Positions 55,264 through 62,856 of a DNA stretch of 64,000 nucleotides are shown here, piece after piece. The stretch is from the NCBI RefSeq assembly GCF_015472005.1, contig NZ_BMAQ01000003.1, positions 62,001-126,000 of the forward strand, read 5' to 3'. The stretch is from Insulibacter thermoxylanivorax. GTDB lineage: Bacteria > Bacillota > Bacilli > Paenibacillales > DA-C8. Both the position numbers and the translations under genes were made by a program. Every line of letters starts with the position of its first letter. The first letter of the stretch is position 1. The notes below the pieces were generated by a model. That model saw only the letters and a list, made by a program, of their open reading frames with translations. It did not search any database and had not been told where the DNA came from.

Positions 55264-56618
55264 ACTTGACTGTTCATCCTCTCCGGGTGATGTTCGCTGC
55301 AAGAGACGTCAGGCCCGATCGATTCCGCATTCGTCCCGATTCCCCAGTATTCATAGCCCAGCTCCCGCAAGCGCCGGCCGCTCAGCATATTCTTCCCGTC
55401 GAAGATGATCGGCCGGTGCATCTTCGCTTTCAGCTTCGCCCAATCCGCTCCGGCATACTGATCCCAATCGGCTGCGATGATCACAGCATCCGCATCATAC
55501 AGCGCGCCTTCCATCGTCTCAAATTGCTTCACCCGCGTCCTAGGATAAATCTCCGGCAAGCGGGCTAATGGATCGTGAGCTTGCACATAGGCATGCCTCC
55601 GGAGAAGCTCATCGATTATCGCTAGAGAAGGCGATTCGCGCAGATCATCGGTGTCCTTTTTGAAAGACAGGCCGAGCACGGCCACCGTCTTGTTCTCGAA
55701 ACCTCCAATCGCTGGTTCCCAGAGATCGATTGCATACCGTACCTGAGTGCGATTGACCTCGTGAGCCTGTTCAACGATCGTCAACTTCGTCCCATGGCGA
55801 TGCGCCTCATGGATCAAAGCTTGGATGTCCTTGGGAAAACAAGAACCGCCGAAGCCGATACCCGCATGCAGGAACCGCCTGCCAATCCGGCTGTCCAGTC
55901 CCATTCCCGCCGCCACATCCCTTACATCGACGCCGATGCGGTCGCATAACCTCGCCAATTCATTGATGTAGGAGATCTTCACAGCAAGATATGCATTAGA
56001 TGCATACTTGATCAGCTCCGCCGTACGCGGCGAACACAGCACCATCGGACAGGAGATGCCCTTGTACAACCGCTGTACTTTACGAGCAGCCTCAGGCTGA
56101 TGACTGCCGATGACGATCCGTTCAGGGTGAAAAGCGTCATAGAGCGCCCTTCCTTCGCGCAGGAATTCCGGATTGGATACAACATCAAAGGATATATTCG
56201 ATGGTTGAGCTCCGGCAATCCAGGCAGCCACCTTCTCATTCGTCCCCACCGGCACCGTGCTTTTGATGACGACGAGTTTGTCGTCTTGCATGTATCTGCC
56301 GATACTTACCGCAGCTTGCTCGATATATTGTAAATCCGCACTGCCGTCTTCCTTCGCAGGCGTTCCAACACAGATGAAGATAGTCTCACATTCGGAGATC
56401 GCTTTTTGGAGATCCGATGTAAATCGAATCCTGCCGGTCTCTCCATGTTCTTTCAACTTGTCGCTGAGACCGGGTTCATAGAAAGGAAGGCTTCCTCTGG
56501 CTAAGGCTGACAGTCTTTCTTCATTCGGATCATAGCCGATGACATTCCAGCCCAAATCTGCAAACACAAGTCCAGTCGTTGCACCGACATATCCCAAGCC
56601 CATGATTAGGATCTTCAT
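55260..56618 (-). CDS. UDP-glucose 6-dehydrogenase (YtcA/TuaD-like)
   Basis: 452 residues. MKILIMGLGYVGATTGLVFA is the NAD fold, IFICVGTPAKEDGSADL and VVSNPEFLREGRALYD are family signatures, and the catalytic Cys is in GIGFGGSCFPKDIQAL. It oxidises UDP-glucose to UDP-glucuronate with two NAD+. GGAGGGGGGTAGGAG lies before the ATG. First gene of a two-gene operon with the epimerase. The C-terminal tail ends in a Cys/His-containing segment without known role. Confidence 0.93.
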   Translation of the reverse strand: MKILIMGLGYVGATTGLVFADLGWNVIGYDPNEERLSALARGSLPFYEPGLSDKLKEHGETGRIRFTSDLQKAISECETIFICVGTPAKEDGSADLQYIEQAAVSIGRYMQDDKLVVIKSTVPVGTNEKVAAWIAGAQPSNISFDVVSNPEFLREGRALYDAFHPERIVIGSHQPEAARKVQRLYKGISCPMVLCSPRTAELIKYASNAYLAVKISYINELARLCDRIGVDVRDVAAGMGLDSRIGRRFLHAGIGFGGSCFPKDIQALIHEAHRHGTKLTIVEQAHEVNRTQVRYAIDLWEPAIGGFENKTVAVLGLSFKKDTDDLRESPSLAIIDELLRRHAYVQAHDPLARLPEIYPRTRVKQFETMEGALYDADAVIIAADWDQYAGADWAKLKAKMHRPIIFDGKNMLSGRRLRELGYEYWGIGTNAESIGPDVSCSEHHPERMNSQV

Positions 56619-56647
56619 CTCCTACCCCCCTCCTTCGAATGTTAATC

Positions 56648-56656
56648 TACTGTATG
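56648..56656 (-). promoter_or_regulatory. Candidate sigma-K -10 element upstream of UDP-glucose dehydrogenase
   Basis: The minus strand reads CATACAGTA, matching the CATANNNTA -10 consensus of sigma-K. It lies about 30 bases before the ATG. A matching -35 (AC at the right distance) is not clear. If real, it would place the operon in the mother cell late in sporulation, as expected for spore-coat genes. Confidence 0.35.
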
Positions 56657-56872
56657 AATATCTTCTAAGGACTGGCAGGGGTAAGTAACCAAGGAATTGT
56701 AAAATGTGTTTAAGCAATGTAAATCCCGTGTAAAATCACAGGCGCAGGCTTGAGCAAATATCAAGTAAATATTAGACAATCTTTTTCCCTCGTTCGTCCA
56801 TACCAAGCCGCAGCCTGATGAATAACATGCAGAGACAAAACCTATTACCCACATGAAAGGGATGAGTGAATC

Positions 56873-57250
56873 TTGGCAAGAGAGGATATCATCAGGGAAC
56901 TGCTTAACGAGCGGGATGACGTCGTTGAACTGCAGGTACAATACACGAACGGCGAGGTGGAAGACTATAACCTTCTGCAAAGCAGTGCAGAATCCGTTCT
57001 TGACGACATCGAATGGGAGCGCGTAAAGGAAATCGAACTGGAATACGCCACCGGGGAAGAGCGTGAAGTGGACTTCGAAGAGCTTGAAGACAGCGATGAC
57101 GATGATGACGACGAGGATAACATTGATGACGAAGATGAGGACGATGATGACGACGAGGATAACGATGTCGTTTTTGCCGAAGATGAAGATGAAGATGATG
57201 ATGAGGACGATGAAGACGATGAAGACGATGAAGACGACGAGGATGTTTAA
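56873..57250 (+). CDS. Small protein with a polyacidic tail
   Basis: 125 residues. The first 65 form an ordered, charged segment (VVELQVQYTNGEVEDYNLL, VKEIELEYATGEEREVDFEE) that looks like two similar beta-strand/turn repeats. From about residue 66 to the end almost every residue is Asp or Glu, broken only by NIDD and NDVVFA. TTG at 56873 is the apparent start, with GGGATGAG upstream. At DNA level the tail is a gatgaagac-type repeat, prone to slippage. No family recognised. Divergent from UDP-glucose dehydrogenase and convergent with CotSA-like gene. Confidence 0.75.
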   Translation: MAREDIIRELLNERDDVVELQVQYTNGEVEDYNLLQSSAESVLDDIEWERVKEIELEYATGEEREVDFEELEDSDDDDDDEDNIDDEDEDDDDDEDNDVVFAEDEDEDDDEDDEDDEDDEDDEDV

Positions 57251-57265
57251 GTAAAAAGCTCCATA

Positions 57266-57315
57266 AAAACAACCCGCCTCGGTTAATGCCTGAATCGATC
57301 GCGGCGGGTTGTTTT
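57266..57315. terminator. Bidirectional terminator after the acidic-tail gene
   Basis: aaaacaacccgcc (57266-57278) and ggcgggttgtttt (57303-57315) form a perfect 13-bp stem with flanking A and T runs, serving the convergent glycosyltransferase gene as well. Confidence 0.9.
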
Positions 57316-57322
57316 GTTCTAT

Positions 57323-58468
57323 CTATAATGTCTGTTCCCATACGCCGAGGATCTCCGAAGCCACCCGCTGCCATGTGAAATGCTGTTCCACCATGCGGCG
57401 TCCATTCAAACCCATCTGTCTGGCACGATTGAGATCCGACAGCAGTTCATTCAAGGCCTGCGCATATTCCAGCGGATCCTCCGGATTCTGGATGAGCAGC
57501 CCGTTCTCGCCGGTAACAATCTCAGGATTGCCGCCGCGCGCCGTGGTGATGAAGGGAAGCCCCGAAGCCATGGCTTCGTAATGCACTCTGGCCAAGGGCT
57601 CGTTCCAGATCGAGGTGCAGACGAAGACATCGGCCGCATTGAACCATTGATACACTTCCTGTGCCGGGATGAAACCCGTATTGATCACCGGAATCGGTGA
57701 GCGAGCAGCAAGAGCCCGCAGATAAGCGATATAATCGCTCACCCGGTCATCGCTGTACCAGGCCCCGCCGACGATGACGAGGCTCGCATCCTGATGCCGC
57801 AGATGATTCATCGCCCGTATAAGGACGTGCGGCCCTTTATTGCGCGACAATCGTCCCACGAAGAGGATCACCTTCCGCGAACTGAGTTGATGCTGCTGCC
57901 GCACCTGCTCGCGCACTTGCCTGGCTGCTTCTGATTCCATCCAGGGCGCATATCTGCTCAGATCAACACCGGAATAAATCGTACGAACCTTTCCTTGTGC
58001 CTGCGGAAACAAGGTGCTGATCCGCTGGCCGACATAGTTGCTGATGGTGATGATCCGCTCCGTCTGTTCGAGCGCCGCGGTCGCTTCCTGCCTGTCGATC
58101 TTATTCCACTCGAACATATCATTGTGCATGCTGAGGATGATCCTCGCAGCCGGCCTCATCTGCCGCACCGGCAGGACAAGCCTCGGCCGGTTAAAGATAT
58201 GAATAATATCATATTGTTCCTGCGTGCTTTGCAGATACTGAACAACGTTCGCAGCATAGATCTCGAAGATCCCGTCCGAGGGAACGCGCACATACCTCAC
58301 GCCCCCCGCCTGCTCCGTGTCCGGCAGATCCGGGTCGGTTCTGGAGAGGATGGTAAGCTGATGATGTTGAGCCAGCATGCCGGAAACGCCGTCAATATAC
58401 GTTTGGATCGCGCCGCCGCGGATATTCGGCACCGGCAGTTTCTCCGTACAGATCATGAGAATATTCAT
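57323..58468 (-). CDS. Spore coat GT4 glycosyltransferase (CotSA-like)
   Basis: 381 residues. The N-terminus MNILMICTEKLPVPNIRGGA and TYIDGVSGMLAQHHQL matches the CotSA-like group of GT4 enzymes. FVGRLSRNKGPHVLIRAM and the C-terminal EPLARVHYEAMASGLPFITT hold the donor-binding GPGTF motif with the catalytic-type Glu. AAAGGCGG precedes the ATG. It follows the CotS-like gene by 36 bases, probably in the same operon, and should glycosylate a spore-coat component in the mother cell. Confidence 0.85.
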   Translation of the reverse strand: MNILMICTEKLPVPNIRGGAIQTYIDGVSGMLAQHHQLTILSRTDPDLPDTEQAGGVRYVRVPSDGIFEIYAANVVQYLQSTQEQYDIIHIFNRPRLVLPVRQMRPAARIILSMHNDMFEWNKIDRQEATAALEQTERIITISNYVGQRISTLFPQAQGKVRTIYSGVDLSRYAPWMESEAARQVREQVRQQHQLSSRKVILFVGRLSRNKGPHVLIRAMNHLRHQDASLVIVGGAWYSDDRVSDYIAYLRALAARSPIPVINTGFIPAQEVYQWFNAADVFVCTSIWNEPLARVHYEAMASGLPFITTARGGNPEIVTGENGLLIQNPEDPLEYAQALNELLSDLNRARQMGLNGRRMVEQHFTWQRVASEILGVWEQTL

Positions 58469-58504
58469 GTTAAGCCGCCTTTCTCCTTTACTTTCTAAAC
58501 ACAG

Positions 58505-60286
58505 TTACGCTGATATCGAGGCCGCCCGGCGGACGCGCAGTCTCCTCGGTCTTTCCATCTGTCTCCGTAAGGACGAAACTGAGGTCGTTCTGCGAACCAT
58601 TTCCGACCGCCGGCGGCGAACGGGGACGCGAAGCACGCCCTGGCGATGCCGCTTAGCCCTTGGTTGTCGTCTGGCAGTCGAATGCCTCCGTTGCCTTCGT
58701 CCTCCAGACGCTCTCATGCGGCTTCTGGCCTGTGATCTTGCACCGCTCTGAGAGGAAGCGCCGGCTGTTCGCTTGGTCCGCGTATTCGAGCCTGTGCGGC
58801 GCCGACTGCTTGTGCCGGTGCGGGCAGCGGTTCGTCTCGAACGCGATGCCGCCATCGTCCCTCTGCGTCCGGTGCTTGATATACGTTTTCTTCCCGCTCG
58901 TCTCGGCCTGCGGCTGCGAACCGATCGAAGCGGCAGCGCCGCTTCAGCAGCCACCAAGGGCGGAGCGGGCATCGGGATCGTAAGCGGCGCCTCATGAACC
59001 GCTTCTTGCAGCATAACGGGTTCTGGTTCTGCCGGCTGCGACAGCGGCACTTCATCCACAGGCAAGCTCGCAAGTTCGCTCCAAGCCGCAGCCTGCGGCA
59101 GTGTAATCGGCATCATCAGCGGAGGTGCCTCCTCCACAGACGGATAATCCCCGGATGGGTAGAGCTCCATATCTTTCCGCAGCTCGTTCAACACATCCCA
59201 TTTGTTCATCTCCACGTTCTGCATCACTTGCAAGATCGGTTCGAGCTCCGTCGGGATGAAGAGCTCCGGTTCATAGACGACTTCTTTGACATGTTTATAG
59301 AACTCATTCGGGAAAGCCATATCGATCCAGAGCAGTTCAAAGATCTCGCGATCGATGGGATTGCCTTCGCTATAAGCGGCGATCATCGACCGGATCCACT
59401 CCAGATCCCAGCCGCCGTTGTCAACCATGGTACTTGTGATGAGCTTGCGCAGATCGCGGATCGGGAGATCATAAGCCACCCCGTCCAAATCGATGATCCA
59501 GATCCCGCCCGGCCCCATCTGTCCATTGGACCAGCCGTAATCCTGATGCGCTAATCCCCAGTAAGGCTCCCCCTTCGCGATCATCCGCTCATAAGCGGAA
59601 TCGCGAAACATCATATAGTAATCCTGTGCCTCTGCTTTCACCTGCGGCAGCATGGAGAGAAGCCGATTCGAGGCGGGATATTCCGCATAGGTTTCCGCGA
59701 TATCTTCGAACCACTGGAGCTTCGCCATGATTTTCTCATAGTGCTTCGACCAGCGATACAGCCTCGAGGCCTTGATCGCGCCGAAGGGCGGCTCATACCC
59801 CCGCGACAACCGGTGGAATTCGCCAAGCCCGCGGCACAGTTCCTGGACACCTGCGATATCGACTTTGGATACGGGTTCGAGGGGTTCGATCCATTCCGTG
59901 ACGATCCAGGATTTTCCCCCGGCATTGACATACTGCTCGCCGCTTCTCGTCTCGATCAATGACGGCACCCGCGCTCCTTGTTTTACAAGGTAATCCTGCG
60001 CTGCGATGCTGAAGAGACTGCGGTTTGGCTCTCGGTGCAGCACCTTGATGCTGCGCGGTCCCTGATCCGTCATGATGCGCCATATGGCTCCGCCTTTGTC
60101 CGGCTTCGCGGTGATCAGGGTCATCTCCGAGACGCTCATCTCATATCGAGTCATCACTTGCCTGGCCAGCGCCTCCAATTCCGGCGGCACGTACTGATCA
60201 TGCACGCTTCCGTCAGGCGATTGCGTCATCGCCAGATGATCCCACGGTTCTATGATGTAACCGTTCGTGTCGATAACCTCACTCAC
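58505..60286 (-). CDS. CotS-family kinase-fold protein with Arg-rich C-terminal tail
   Basis: 593 residues, much longer than the usual 340-370 of CotS/CotI. Residues about 35-370 form an aminoglycoside phosphotransferase-like fold: catalytic HQDYGWSN (H-x-D-x4-N) and WIIDLDGVAYDLPIRDLRKL. Residues about 375-450 are Pro/Glu/Ala-rich. The last 143 residues (from residue 451, bases 58505-58936) contain about 50 Arg/Lys with Ser, Thr, Ala and Gly and almost no hydrophobic residues. The operon continues upstream to a GT4 gene (16-base gap) and downstream to the CotSA-like gene. Confidence 0.85.
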   Translation of the reverse strand: MSEVIDTNGYIIEPWDHLAMTQSPDGSVHDQYVPPELEALARQVMTRYEMSVSEMTLITAKPDKGGAIWRIMTDQGPRSIKVLHREPNRSLFSIAAQDYLVKQGARVPSLIETRSGEQYVNAGGKSWIVTEWIEPLEPVSKVDIAGVQELCRGLGEFHRLSRGYEPPFGAIKASRLYRWSKHYEKIMAKLQWFEDIAETYAEYPASNRLLSMLPQVKAEAQDYYMMFRDSAYERMIAKGEPYWGLAHQDYGWSNGQMGPGGIWIIDLDGVAYDLPIRDLRKLITSTMVDNGGWDLEWIRSMIAAYSEGNPIDREIFELLWIDMAFPNEFYKHVKEVVYEPELFIPTELEPILQVMQNVEMNKWDVLNELRKDMELYPSGDYPSVEEAPPLMMPITLPQAAAWSELASLPVDEVPLSQPAEPEPVMLQEAVHEAPLTIPMPAPPLVAAEAALPLRSVRSRRPRRAGRKRISSTGRRGTMAASRSRRTAARTGTSSRRRTGSNTRTKRTAGASSQSGARSQARSRMRASGGRRQRRHSTARRQPRAKRHRQGVLRVPVRRRRSEMVRRTTSVSSLRRQMERPRRLRVRRAASISA

Positions 60287-60302
60287 GATGAATTCCTCCT
60301 GA

Positions 60303-61568
60303 CTAGAATCGATTGTTCAACTTCTTCCTCACGCGCCGCGATGATCGCGGCTGTGACTGTTTTCGGGTTAAGCCTTCATACAGCTGCACGGTCTCCCTGG
60401 CGATGCCGTCGATGGCATAGCTGCGCTGTACCATGCTTAGATTCGCCGCTGTCAGTGCATCGAGGTCATCCCTGGACATGAGGATCACCTCCCTCATGTC
60501 GCGCATCAGCCCTTTCCGCGTCAAACGCCGATGGGCATCATGATCGCCGAACCACGTCTGCCAAGCTTCTGACCAGCGGTCCGTCCGCACGATCCCCGCA
60601 TATCCCCTGCTCCCTGCAGCGATCACAGGCCGGCAGCAAGCCATTCCCTCCAGGGCGACCCTGCCCGTGCCGATGACCAGGTCGCTGGCAGCATAATAAG
60701 TATGAATATTCGTCACCTCTCCGTAATAATGGATATAAGCTGCTCCGAACAGGTCATTGTGTGCGGCAGCCAACCGTTTGATACGTCGATCATCCTTACC
60801 TGCGCCGATGATCACCAGATGCCAATCCTTTAAGCCGCACATGCGCAAAGCTGACAGAGCATGGATGATCTCCTCGCATACGGCGGCTTTCTCCCAAGAC
60901 AGCCTGCTCGCATACAGGATCACCTTCGCCTGCTCCGGCAGCTGCAATTGCCTGCGGATATAAGTGCGGTATGGTGAAGCAGGATCGCGATAAGCCCGGT
61001 ATTCTTCTGCTGTGATGCCATTGGCGATCAGGGTGCTCGAGATGCCGCGGCTTCGCAGGAACGCTTGCAGCGGCGGGCTCACGCTGATGAAAGTGCCGGT
61101 TTCAGCGATTCGGCGCAGGAATCCTTCATCGCAGTATACGCTGTGCTGGGTGAACACGAAGGGCACGTTCTTCCTTGCCGCAGCTTGGGATGCCGGATAC
61201 CCGGAAGGATATTGGTGACCATGAACGAGATCGATGCGCTCCTGTTCGATGATCCACTCCAGCAGCCGCTGATGGCGTTCGCTGTTCTTGCTGTCGTATT
61301 CATGGTTATCCAGTACAAAGTCAATCTCATAACAGGGAATCCCCAGCGCAGCGAACCGGTCCAAGATTCGTCCCGGCTTGCCGGCCGCGACCACGCCAAC
61401 CCCTCTTGTTAACAGCTGTTTGCTCAGCGCATAGACATGGGTCTCCGTACCGCCTATGTTGAATTGGTCCAACACCATGAGGACTTTGAGCGGTCTTACT
61501 GGACGCCGGCTGCTGACAGTTGATCTGCGTTTCCTGCTGCGGACGGGACGTTTCGTTCCACCGGCCAC
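60303..61568 (-). CDS. GT4 glycosyltransferase with basic ends (YtcC-like)
   Basis: 421 residues. VLMVLDQFNIGGTETHVYAL and SRLSWEKAAVCEEIIHAL are typical GT4 segments, and GTGRVALEGMACCRPVIAAG is the donor-binding motif with the conserved Glu. Unlike most relatives, both ends are basic: residues 1-28 (KRPVRSRKRRSTVSSRRPVR) and the last 20 (QSQPRSSRRVRKKLNNRF). GTG at 61568 follows GGGAGG by nine bases. First gene of the ytcC-cotS-cotSA-like unit. Confidence 0.85.
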   Translation of the reverse strand: MAGGTKRPVRSRKRRSTVSSRRPVRPLKVLMVLDQFNIGGTETHVYALSKQLLTRGVGVVAAGKPGRILDRFAALGIPCYEIDFVLDNHEYDSKNSERHQRLLEWIIEQERIDLVHGHQYPSGYPASQAAARKNVPFVFTQHSVYCDEGFLRRIAETGTFISVSPPLQAFLRSRGISSTLIANGITAEEYRAYRDPASPYRTYIRRQLQLPEQAKVILYASRLSWEKAAVCEEIIHALSALRMCGLKDWHLVIIGAGKDDRRIKRLAAAHNDLFGAAYIHYYGEVTNIHTYYAASDLVIGTGRVALEGMACCRPVIAAGSRGYAGIVRTDRWSEAWQTWFGDHDAHRRLTRKGLMRDMREVILMSRDDLDALTAANLSMVQRSYAIDGIARETVQLYEGLTRKQSQPRSSRRVRKKLNNRF

Positions 61569-61746
61569 TTCATGCCACCTCCCATGGGTCCTTTCCTGTT
61601 ATGCATATGACTCATCAGCGGATGACGATATGTACAAGAGTGGAGATTCTCGGTTTTTATCCGCAAAATGAGCGAATACCCTGTTGCTCCACGCTTGTAC
61701 CGAATATAGTAAGATTAGTTGGCCTATTAACCGGGAGGCGTTCGAC

Positions 61747-62856
61747 ATGGACAGGATGGATGGGCTGGGGATTCATAAATCGATGATCGAGATGATCTGC
61801 AAACGTTTCGCGATCGAAGAAGAAGTGAGTGAGCAGAAGAAGCTGGGCGGGGCTTTCAATACCAATATCCGCATCGCCGCAGGCCGCAGCGAATATGTGC
61901 TGCGTATCTCCGGCGCCGCGGCATCAGAAGAGCAGTTAAGGGAGATCTACCGATTGCAGCAGCGACTCTCCGCGCAGGGCATCCCCGTACCGCTGCCGCA
62001 CTTAGCCGAGAACGGGGAGCCTTGTATCCGAATAGATGAGAAGCTGATCCAAGTCCTGCCCTATATCGCCGGCGAACCATTCAGGGGCGGGGAATGTCAA
62101 GTGAGGTCCAGCGGCGCGATGCTTCGCAGATTCCACGAAGCCTTGGCAGGGGAAGGATGTCCGCTCAATCCGCCCGTCGACTTCCACCGCACTTATGACT
62201 ATTGCCGGGAAGCGCTACAGCAGCTGGAAGACGTCGAGCGCATCTCCCGCTTCGGATTGACGGAAGCAGCACACGCGGCAGAACGGGTCTATGCGCGCTG
62301 GTCAGCAGCCGAGGGTAATCTACCGCAGACGATTCTGCACGGCGATTGGCATTTCTGGAATCAGCTTTATACCGATGATCAAGTAACGGCCGTACTAGAT
62401 CTGGACTACATGCACAGTGGACCGCGCATCATGGATGTCGCCTATGCGATGTGGATCATCCACATCCTGCTGCCGAACCGGGCGGCAAGTTATCGCCGCG
62501 CTTTCTTGGCAGGATACGGCGCGCTGCATGAGGAGGAGATCGAGGTATTGCCGTATGCTGCGGCAAGAATCGCGCTGTTTTTCTTATGCCATGCAGCTTA
62601 CAGTTCCAATCCAGCAAGAAAATGGCACAAACAATACGCCAACCAGATGCCTTTCATCAACTGGCTGCTTACCGCTGGCGGCCAAGAACTGCGTAAAGCC
62701 GCACAAGCGGTCAGATCGCAGCAGATTGGCCAAACGAACAACGTCCCGGCATCAGGTCGATTACCGGGACGGCATACAGCATCTATTCGATTCCCTGCGT
62801 CTATTCGATGGGCATCGGTTCTCGATCCGCTTACCCGCAGCCTTAAGTACGAGTAA
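61747..62856 (+). CDS. CotS/CotI-like kinase-fold spore coat protein
   Basis: 369 residues. Phosphotransferase fold: LGGAFNTNIRIAAGRSEYVL (nucleotide loop), LQVLPYIAGEPF (hinge) and the catalytic ILHGDWHFWNQLYTDDQ with VLDLDYMHSGPRIMDVAYAM. CotI-type proteins phosphorylate glycans in the spore coat. ATG at 61747 is preceded by GGGAGG. The last 30 residues are low-quality sequence without family resemblance; they cover the terminator of the opposite gene and end 14 bases inside it. Divergent from the YtcC-like gene. Confidence 0.85.
   Translation: MDRMDGLGIHKSMIEMICKRFAIEEEVSEQKKLGGAFNTNIRIAAGRSEYVLRISGAAASEEQLREIYRLQQRLSAQGIPVPLPHLAENGEPCIRIDEKLIQVLPYIAGEPFRGGECQVRSSGAMLRRFHEALAGEGCPLNPPVDFHRTYDYCREALQQLEDVERISRFGLTEAAHAAERVYARWSAAEGNLPQTILHGDWHFWNQLYTDDQVTAVLDLDYMHSGPRIMDVAYAMWIIHILLPNRAASYRRAFLAGYGALHEEEIEVLPYAAARIALFFLCHAAYSSNPARKWHKQYANQMPFINWLLTAGGQELRKAAQAVRSQQIGQTNNVPASGRLPGRHTASIRFPASIRWASVLDPLTRSLKYE
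62742..62771 (-). terminator. Terminator of the CNNM/CBS gene, inside the 3' end of the CotS-like gene
   Basis: cgtcccgg (62742-62749) and ccgggacg (62764-62771) form a perfect 8-bp stem; on the minus strand it is followed by TTGTTCGTTT. It belongs to the hemolysin-like gene, whose stop is at 62843. Confidence 0.6.

Noticed and set aside
56642-56980. 112-codon frame on the minus strand
   Set aside because: It overlaps the start of the acidic-tail gene, lacks a ribosome-binding site and covers the UDP-glucose dehydrogenase promoter region.
58660-59073. Frames on either strand over the Arg-rich tail of the CotS-like protein
   Set aside because: The alternative frames give no better family match or translation signals, so the Arg-rich reading in phase with the kinase domain is kept.
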